Below are positions 58,593 to 64,000 of a stretch of DNA of 64,000 nucleotides, piece after piece. Position numbers and translations under genes: made by a program. The notes below the pieces were generated by a model. It saw nothing but the letters and a program-made list of their open reading frames with translations, did no database searches and was not told the origin of the DNA. Origin of the DNA: Sinorhizobium garamanticum (lineage in GTDB: Bacteria; Pseudomonadota; Alphaproteobacteria; Rhizobiales; Rhizobiaceae); contig NZ_CP120373.1 of NCBI RefSeq assembly GCF_029892065.1, positions 496,001 through 560,000 of the forward strand. Direction: 5' to 3'. Numbering within the stretch: position 1 is the first letter of the stretch; every line of letters begins with the position of its first letter.

Positions 58593-58723
58593 GACACATC
58601 CCTCCCCTTAAACGCGCTCCGGAGCAGGATGCTCCAGACGCATCTTGTGATGGCGGCTACCGCTCTTGATTGGGATTACCCCGATTGCTGAGGCAATCCG
58701 GAAATGAAGGAGCGGCGGACGAT

Positions 58724-58824
58724 CTACAGCGCCGCGCGTCTGATCAGACTCGCAAAGGTCGCTGTAGAGCTTTGCTGCATGATTTTATCCTTAAATCGAT
58801 TCCGATTTTAAGGAATCATGCAGT
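58724..58824 (-). repeat. RIME-like repeat between aglE and aglF
   Basis: CTACAG half then ATGCAG half, about 101 bp. It is enclosed by a perfect 8-bp inverted repeat, GGCGGACG (58714-58721) and CGTCCGCC (58831-58838), unrelated to the element. It lies between the binding-protein gene and the permease genes. Confidence 0.9.
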
Positions 58825-58853
58825 AGGCACCGTCCGCCGTCTTTGTTTTAGTC

Positions 58854-60212
58854 TTACTTGATGGCGTCCCACGCCTTCTGCACACCGCCTGCGACATCCG
58901 CAGACGACTTGCCGCCTACGAAATCGACCATGCCTGTCCAGAAAGCGCCCGCGCCGATCTTGCCCGGCATCAGGTCGGACCCGTCGAAACGGAAGGTCGT
59001 GGCGTTGAGAAGGATCTCGCCCTGCTTCTTCAGCGGCGGGTTGCCGTAGGTCTCGACGTTGACGCTCTTGTAGGGCGTCAGGAAGCTCGTCTGGGCCATC
59101 CAGACCTCATGCGCAATCGGCGTCTTCAGGAACTCGATGAAGGCGCGTGCAGCCGGCGTATCCTTGGTGATCAACGCAAGCGTACCAGCACCGAGCACCG
59201 GATTGCCGAGTTCCTTCTTGCTCTCATAGGGAGGCATGTAGAAGAAATCGGCATCCTCGCCAATCACCGTGCCTTCCGGGAAGAAGGACGGAATGAACGA
59301 CGCCTGATGGTGCAGGTAGCACTTCGGCGGCGAGGAGAAGAGGCCCTTCGGGCTGTCGCGGAAGTCGGTTGAGGCCACGGCCGCAGCGCCACCATCCACG
59401 AACTTGTCGTTGCGCGCGAACCAGCCGAATTCGTCCAATGCGCCGGTGATTGCCGGATCCGTGAAAGGAATCTCGTTCTTGACCCACTTGTCGTAAACAT
59501 CGGCCGGTTGCGTGCGCAGCATCAGGTCTTCGACCCAGTCGGTCGCCGGCCAGCCGGTCGCGCCGCCCGAACCGAGGCCGATGCACCACGGCTTTTCACC
59601 GTCGGCTGCGATCTTCTCGGTCAGTGCCTTCAGCTCTTCCATGGTTTTCGGCACTTCGTAGCCGGCGTCCTCGAAGTTTTCCGGCACGTACCAGACCAGT
59701 GACTTCACATCGATCTTGTAGGGGAATGCATAGAGCGCCGACTTGCCGTCCTTGCCGTTGTAGGTGGAGAGATCGACCCAGGATTGACCGGCGGCATAGT
59801 TGTCGAGCAACCACTGCTTGGTTTCATCGCCGAGCGGCGTCAGATGGCCCTTCGAGGCAAGGTCGGCGATGAGGCCTGGCTGCGGCAGGATCGCGATATC
59901 CGGCGGGCTGCCGGCTTGCGTATCGATGACGATCTGCTGTTCATAGTTTTCGGAGGACGAATATTTGAGGTCAACACCGGTCGCTTCGACAAAGTAAGCA
60001 TAGACGCTCTTGAAGAGCGCCTCATCCTCGCCGCGCCAGGGGCCGAAGATCGTCAGCGTCTGACCCTTGAGGTCGTGGCCCTTTTTGAACTCCTCGAAGC
60101 TCGCCCAGTTGAACTTGGAGTCCTCGCCGGGCTTGAATTTCAGCTCGGCAGCATCGGCAGACCCCACTACCAGGGCGAGCGCAGCCACACCCATCAGGAA
60201 TGATCTCTTCAC
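58854..60212 (-). CDS. aglE: Alpha-glucoside-binding protein AglE
   Basis: A 452-residue binding protein with a signal peptide (MKRSFLMGVAALALVVGSADA) and the start AELKFKPGEDSKFNWASFEEFKKGHDLKGQTLTIFGPWRGEDEALFKSV, typical of rhizobial AglE. It is the sugar receptor of the importer. The likely start is GTG at 60212, preceded by GGGAGGACG at 5-8 bases; the longer frame to 60272 has no signal peptide at its end. The promoter region has two palindromes matching the AglR operator candidate. Confidence 0.94.
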   Translation of the reverse strand: MKRSFLMGVAALALVVGSADAAELKFKPGEDSKFNWASFEEFKKGHDLKGQTLTIFGPWRGEDEALFKSVYAYFVEATGVDLKYSSSENYEQQIVIDTQAGSPPDIAILPQPGLIADLASKGHLTPLGDETKQWLLDNYAAGQSWVDLSTYNGKDGKSALYAFPYKIDVKSLVWYVPENFEDAGYEVPKTMEELKALTEKIAADGEKPWCIGLGSGGATGWPATDWVEDLMLRTQPADVYDKWVKNEIPFTDPAITGALDEFGWFARNDKFVDGGAAAVASTDFRDSPKGLFSSPPKCYLHHQASFIPSFFPEGTVIGEDADFFYMPPYESKKELGNPVLGAGTLALITKDTPAARAFIEFLKTPIAHEVWMAQTSFLTPYKSVNVETYGNPPLKKQGEILLNATTFRFDGSDLMPGKIGAGAFWTGMVDFVGGKSSADVAGGVQKAWDAIK

Positions 60213-60273
60213 GTTATCGTCCTCCCAACATGAACCCGGGCATTGCACCACGGGCGGATCATCAACGCGCAAT

Positions 60274-60287
60274 TCAAAGCGCTTTGA
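60274..60287. promoter_or_regulatory. AglR operator candidate upstream of aglE
   Basis: TCAAAGCGCTTTGA is a perfect 14-bp palindrome of the LacI-family type, 62 bases before the aglE start. It shares the core CAAAGCGCTTTG with a site at the aglR start. A weaker half-match (CAAGCGCTTT) is at 60321-60330. Confidence 0.75.
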
Positions 60288-60478
60288 GTCGCTAAGAAAT
60301 CATCGCGGCAGACGAAGAGTCAAGCGCTTTCCTACCGCTCGTCTCAACGCGACGTGGATACTGCTTTGCATCAACATTTTGCGGCGCGAAAGCGCGGTTT
60401 TCCGCTTTTTCCGGTGCGGAACGGGTGATAGAGGACATTGGGGGCGCTGACCGGAACAACCTGCATAAAAAGGGTATC

Positions 60479-60492
60479 CCAAAGCGCTTTGG
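60479..60492. promoter_or_regulatory. AglR operator candidate at the aglR ribosome binding site
   Basis: CCAAAGCGCTTTGG is a perfect 14-bp palindrome that ends 9 bases before the aglR ATG and abuts its GGAGGAGG sequence, so repressor binding would block initiation of aglR itself. Confidence 0.75.
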
Positions 60493-60501
60493 GAGGAGGC
60501 C

Positions 60502-61533
60502 ATGCCGGTCAAACTTAAGCAGCTAGCCGAGCTGCTCGGCCTGTCGCAGACGACGGTGAGCCGAGCGCTCAACGGCTACCCGGAAGTCAGCGCCAAGACG
60601 CGGCAGCGGGTCTTGAAAGCCGTCCGCGAAACCGGTTACAGGCCGAACCGTGCCGCGCAGCGGCTCGCGACGGGCAAGGCCTACTCCATCGGCCTTGTCA
60701 TGCCGATTGCATCCGGCATCGGATCGGACATTCATTTCGGCGAATTTCTCGGCGGTCTCGCCGAAGAGGCCGTCAAGCATGACTTTCACTTCGTGCTGAA
60801 CCCGAGCGCGCCCGAAGATGAGGAAGCGACGTTCCGGCGGCTGGCGGCAAGCGGCAATGTCGACGCCGTTTTTCTTGCCCATATGCGCGCCAATGACCCG
60901 CGCATCGCCATGCTGAAGTCGCTGTCTATCCCCTTTGTCGTGCATGGCCGATCGATCGGCGGCCCGAAAGACTATCCGTTCGTCGACATAGACAACACCG
61001 CCGCCTTCTACGAGGCGACGAGGCTCCTCATCCAGCTCGGCCACCGGCGGGTCGCGCTCATCAACGGACAGGAACATCTGGCCTTCGCCATTCGCCGGAA
61101 AAAGGGCGTGACGCGCGCCCTCAAGGAGTGGGGTCTCGACCTCGACGAAACATTGGTCCACCATTCGGTCATGACCGATGAATACGGCTATCGCAGCATG
61201 CAGCGCTTCCTGAAGGAGCCGGATCCGCCTACTGCGGTTCTCTGCTCGAGTACGGTCCTGGCACTCGGCGCCGTGCGCGCGATCAATCAAGCCGGCCTCA
61301 CGGTCGGTACGGATATCTCGATTATCGCTCACGACGATATCTTGCCGATGCTGAAGCCGGAAAATTTCAGCGTGCCGCTGACGACGACGCGCTCGTCGTT
61401 GAGAGCCGCCGGCGCACGCGTTGCCAGCCGGCTGATTGGCGGCATCCTGGACCGCGGCACCTACCCGGATCAGGAACTTTGGCACGCAGAACTGATCGTT
61501 CGCGCTTCGACTGGACCGGCACCGGGCAAATAG
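60502..61533 (+). CDS. aglR: LacI-family repressor AglR
   Basis: A 343-residue LacI/GalR repressor: N-terminal helix-turn-helix (VKLKQLAELLGLSQTTVSRALNGYPEVSAKTRQRVLKAVRETGYRPNRAAQRLATG, residues 2-56) with hinge, then the periplasmic-binding-protein fold starting YSIGLVMPIASGIGSDIHFGEFLGG. It is divergent from aglE and likely represses aglEFGAK and itself through the CAAAGCGCTTTG palindromes; inducer presumably an alpha-glucoside. GGGAGGAGG precedes the ATG. Confidence 0.95.
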   Translation: MPVKLKQLAELLGLSQTTVSRALNGYPEVSAKTRQRVLKAVRETGYRPNRAAQRLATGKAYSIGLVMPIASGIGSDIHFGEFLGGLAEEAVKHDFHFVLNPSAPEDEEATFRRLAASGNVDAVFLAHMRANDPRIAMLKSLSIPFVVHGRSIGGPKDYPFVDIDNTAAFYEATRLLIQLGHRRVALINGQEHLAFAIRRKKGVTRALKEWGLDLDETLVHHSVMTDEYGYRSMQRFLKEPDPPTAVLCSSTVLALGAVRAINQAGLTVGTDISIIAHDDILPMLKPENFSVPLTTTRSSLRAAGARVASRLIGGILDRGTYPDQELWHAELIVRASTGPAPGK

Positions 61534-61597
61534 CAATTGAAGTGCGCGACGGCTTTTGCCGTCCGAACGCTTCACGGTTTCAACGAAACGGCGAAAC

Positions 61598-61616
61598 GGG
61601 CGGCAGAGAGCCGCCC
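61598..61616 (-). terminator. Terminator hairpin after folD
   Basis: GGGCGGC (61598-61604) and GCCGCCC (61610-61616) pair around AGAGA. It lies 8 bases after the folD stop; the minus strand continues GTTTCG. It may also serve aglR. Confidence 0.6.
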
Positions 61617-61623
61617 AACCGTC

Positions 61624-62523
61624 TTAGAATTTCGGCGTCTTGCGACCGGCCTTGCGGCAGGCGGCAATAATCGTGTTCGCCATCAGCATGGCGATGGTCA
61701 TCGGCCCGACACCGCCGGGGACGGGCGTGATCACGCTCGCGACCTTCGCGCAATCCTCAAAGGCGACGTCGCCGACGAGCTTCGTCTTGCCCTCACCACG
61801 TTCCGGCGCCGGGACGCGATTGATGCCGACGTCGATCACCGTCGCACCGGGCTTCACCCAATCGGCCTTGACCATTTCCGCGCGGCCCACGGCGGCAACC
61901 AGAATATCGGCATTGCGGCAAACGGCAGGCAGATCCTTCGTGCGCGAATGCGCCGTCGTTACCGTCGCATTGGCGGCAAGAAGCAGCGCCGCCATCGGCT
62001 TGCCGAAGAGGTTCGAGCGGCCGATGACGACGGCGTTAAGTCCGGAAAGATCCTCGCCATGCGTGCGGCGTACGAACACCATGGCCCCGGCGGGCGTGCA
62101 CGACACGAGCCCACCTTCGAGATCCCCGGTCGCAATCCTGCCCGCATTGACGACGTGCAAACCGTCGACATCCTTCTCAGGGAGGATGGACTGGATGATC
62201 GGCTCCGACCGAAGATGCTTCGGCAGTGGCAGTTGCACGAGAATGCCGTGGATAGAGTCGTCCGCGTTGAGTTCGGCGACGAGCGCAGCCAGTTCCTCCT
62301 GTGAGGTTTCCTGCGGCAGCGTATGCTGGACCGAAAGGAAGCCGCATTCCTTGGCCATCTTGCTCTTTGCTGACACATAGGTATGGCTAGCCGGATCGTC
62401 TCCGACGATCACGACCGCGAGCCCGGCGCGCACGCCGGTTTCCGCCTCCAGCGTCTTTGTGGCGGATTTCACGGTTTCGATGACCGAAGCGGCAACGGCC
62501 TTGCCATCAATCACAGTCGTCAC
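61624..62523 (-). CDS. folD: Bifunctional methylenetetrahydrofolate dehydrogenase/cyclohydrolase FolD
   Basis: A 299-residue enzyme interconverting methylene-, methenyl- and formyl-tetrahydrofolate. Diagnostic blocks: [24 protein letters not shown] (with the catalytic lysine K in AKSK), [39 protein letters not shown] and [17 protein letters not shown]. The start is probably GTG at 62523 ([11 protein letters not shown]), preceded by GGGAGA, giving the normal family length; the frame to 62556 is too long. Convergent with aglR. Confidence 0.96.
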   Translation of the reverse strand: MTTVIDGKAVAASVIETVKSATKTLEAETGVRAGLAVVIVGDDPASHTYVSAKSKMAKECGFLSVQHTLPQETSQEELAALVAELNADDSIHGILVQLPLPKHLRSEPIIQSILPEKDVDGLHVVNAGRIATGDLEGGLVSCTPAGAMVFVRRTHGEDLSGLNAVVIGRSNLFGKPMAALLLAANATVTTAHSRTKDLPAVCRNADILVAAVGRAEMVKADWVKPGATVIDVGINRVPAPERGEGKTKLVGDVAFEDCAKVASVITPVPGGVGPMTIAMLMANTIIAACRKAGRKTPKF

Positions 62524-62786
62524 AGCGTATCTCCCGGTTTGTCCTTCACGCGGCACACTCTAGTGCGCACGGCATCACGCGATTGCCTGCATGCGCCCTA
62601 TGCTGTTCCAAACGCATAAATGCAAGAGCCGACGGGGCCGGAACAGCAATCCGGCGAACGAGTGCCGCATTTCCTTGCATAGCTGAAAGATCGGGATCCG
62701 CCCCGCTGCATCGTCATGAGGGACCCGACCGCACCGCGAGAGCAGTTTTCGCCGCGGCAGCGACGATCAGCCGGCAATGATCGGGA

Positions 62787-63461
62787 TCATTCGTGCGAGA
62801 TGAGGCGAGCGCCGCGATACGCCCGTGGATCGAAGTGGTTTGGCGGCCCGGAAGCGTTGGCGAGATCGCGATCACGCTCCATCGGCCTCCACCGAAAGGC
62901 GTGGTAGGTGCGCCGCCGTCCGGCCTCGGCCACGAACCGATAGAGCCATTCCAGCCAGCGAAGGAGAACGGGCGCGCGCGAAGATCCCTGCGTGACAAAA
63001 TCGCAAACGGTGATGACGAGCCGGCCGTGCTCGGGAGCAATATATCGATCGACCCATTTCTCCTGTTTCAAGCTCTGGATCTTCACGAGAAGAATGTCGG
63101 GCTGGAGCGCGCGCACTTTATCGAGCGCGTTCGCCTGGTCGGAAAAGCCACCGACAGCGATGAACTGGTGCCAGGGTGCGTGGCTGCGGAAATTCTCGGC
63201 AGCGTGTTCCGCAACATGACGGTGCGATCCGACCAGCGCGACACGCATCGGCTTTTCGATATAGGTCAGGAGCGCGGGCACGAAGGCCATCGCATCCCGA
63301 CTGCTCGGAAACATGCGGTCGGTCACGATCGCATGCCACTTGGGCCGGGAGACGACCGTGTCGGCGAATGCCAAGGCATCGGCCCAACCAAACTCGCGAG
63401 GCGGCGCGCTGGAAGTGATCCGCTTGGACGCGGCGACGGCAATGCGCGAAACGACGTTCAT
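62787..63461 (-). CDS. Divergent WecG/TagA/CpsF-like glycosyltransferase
   Basis: A 224-residue protein with the Rossmann-like WecG/TagA core: RVALVGSHRHVAEHAAENFRSHAPWHQFIAVGGFSDQANALDKVRALQPDILLVKI (about residues 72-130) and RLVITVCDFV. The catalytic DG motif normally near the N-terminus is not visible, and the C-terminal region (YRFVAEAGRRRTYHAFRWRP) replaces the usual membrane-association tail. It may be inactive or have altered chemistry. It is divergent from a glycosyltransferase family 2 gene at 63743, suggesting a surface polysaccharide role. Start ATG 63461. Confidence 0.6.
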   Translation of the reverse strand: MNVVSRIAVAASKRITSSAPPREFGWADALAFADTVVSRPKWHAIVTDRMFPSSRDAMAFVPALLTYIEKPMRVALVGSHRHVAEHAAENFRSHAPWHQFIAVGGFSDQANALDKVRALQPDILLVKIQSLKQEKWVDRYIAPEHGRLVITVCDFVTQGSSRAPVLLRWLEWLYRFVAEAGRRRTYHAFRWRPMERDRDLANASGPPNHFDPRAYRGARLISHE

Positions 63462-63742
63462 CGTGATCCGCCTTCGGTCCTGCTGACCGAATCGGCGCCA
63501 GACCATTGCCAAGTGCGCCCTGCCGTATCGATGATCGAGGCGGAACTTGCCCTCGGCGCGATAGAAGAGACCGGTATCGGAAACATGTTGCCACACGGGA
63601 TGAGAGACTATTTTTTCACTTTAGCCGCTTGCAGTGAAACGGCGTTTAAGGCTCTCATTCAAAAGCCGTTTTCCGGATTCAACATCTGTTTAGGAAGTTT
63701 TGCTGTAGTGCCTTCCGGCTATCTATGCGAACGGGTCTCAAG

Positions 63743-64000
63743 ATGACGCCGAACGGTCAGGACATCACCGTCTATTTCCAGACCGAGCGGGAAGATGCGG
63801 CGGACATCGAACTTGTGGTCGTCGTGCTGACTTTCCGCCGGCCCGAACACATCGTCAAAACGCTGAAAACCATTGTTTCGCAACGGCCTGATGTGCCTTT
63901 GGCGACCGTCGTCGTCGAAAACGACGCGGAGGGGCTGGCTGGCGCCCAGGCGGCGAAAGATTTCTTTCTCGGGCACCCGTCCGATTCCGCAGTTGTCGTC
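63743..64000 (+). CDS. Partial family 2 glycosyltransferase
   Basis: The first 86 codons of a gene cut by the right edge: MTPNGQDITVYF...DIELVVVVLTFRRPEHIVKTLKTIVSQRPDVPLATVVVENDAEG. This is the GT-A N-terminal fold (VVVVLTFRRPEHIVKTLKTI, then the ENDAEG metal-binding region) of a family 2 glycosyltransferase. An ATG at 63725, in frame, is an alternative start. Its catalytic domain lies beyond the window. Confidence 0.8.
   Translation, partial: MTPNGQDITVYFQTEREDAADIELVVVVLTFRRPEHIVKTLKTIVSQRPDVPLATVVVENDAEGLAGAQAAKDFFLGHPSDSAVVV

Overview
The window is high-GC chromosomal DNA from an alphaproteobacterium of the Rhizobiaceae, most likely Sinorhizobium/Ensifer. The basis is recognisable gene content (RirA, a CbrA-like kinase, a second NepR/PhyR pair, the agl alpha-glucoside cluster beside zwf-pgl-edd, acetoacetyl-CoA synthetase AcsA2, phasin), a tRNA-His of the alphaproteobacterial type, and about nine copies of a roughly 105-bp palindromic repeat resembling the rhizobial RIME element. 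From memory the order matches two Sinorhizobium meliloti chromosomal blocks (dpp to aceA, and zwf to folD); no search was run. I see no insertion sequence, prophage, CRISPR array or rRNA.

Layout. 1-4.6 kb: small secreted or lipid-anchored proteins, a divergent nepR/phyR stress pair, an AI-2E-type membrane protein and a RidA-like protein. 4.8-10.1 kb: dppABCDF peptide ABC operon on the minus strand. 10.4-13.8 kb: two repeats, a LuxR-type regulator, a lone receiver protein, rirA, and a divergent iron-binding protein gene with an Irr-box-like palindrome between them. 13.8-19.3 kb: M48 peptidase, DUF898 membrane protein, methylmalonate-semialdehyde dehydrogenase with a divergent LysR gene, tRNA-His. 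19.5-29.8 kb: phasin, cbrA, fbpB-type permease, a candidate small RNA, acsA2, an AsmA-like protein. 29.8-34.1 kb: potFGHI polyamine importer. 34.4-38.8 kb: fatty-acid desaturase, RamB-like regulator and aceA. 38.9-45.2 kb: acetyltransferase, LysR regulator, a large chemoreceptor, a flavoprotein. 45.3-48.1 kb: glutamine-synthetase-like and amine-oxidase-like genes. 48.2-52.4 kb: zwf-pgl-edd. 53.6-61.5 kb: aglEFGAK and aglR. 61.6-64 kb: folD and two glycosyltransferase-like genes, the last cut by the window edge.

How the genes fit together. The theme is carbon and nitrogen scavenging with storage. Alpha-glucosides enter by AglEFGK, are cleaved by AglA, and glucose is oxidised through Zwf, Pgl and Edd. 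Acetyl-CoA-yielding substrates use AceA, and poly-hydroxybutyrate turnover is represented by the phasin and AcsA2, whose upstream regions share TGC-N3-GCA motifs. Putrescine can enter through PotFGHI and may be degraded by the nearby gamma-glutamylation-type enzymes. Iron is handled by RirA and the split FbpA/FbpB components.

The most distinctive structural signal is the repeat family. In both complete substrate-binding-protein-first operons other than dpp (pot and agl) one copy lies exactly between the binding-protein gene and the next gene, and several copies sit inside the loop of an unrelated short inverted repeat.
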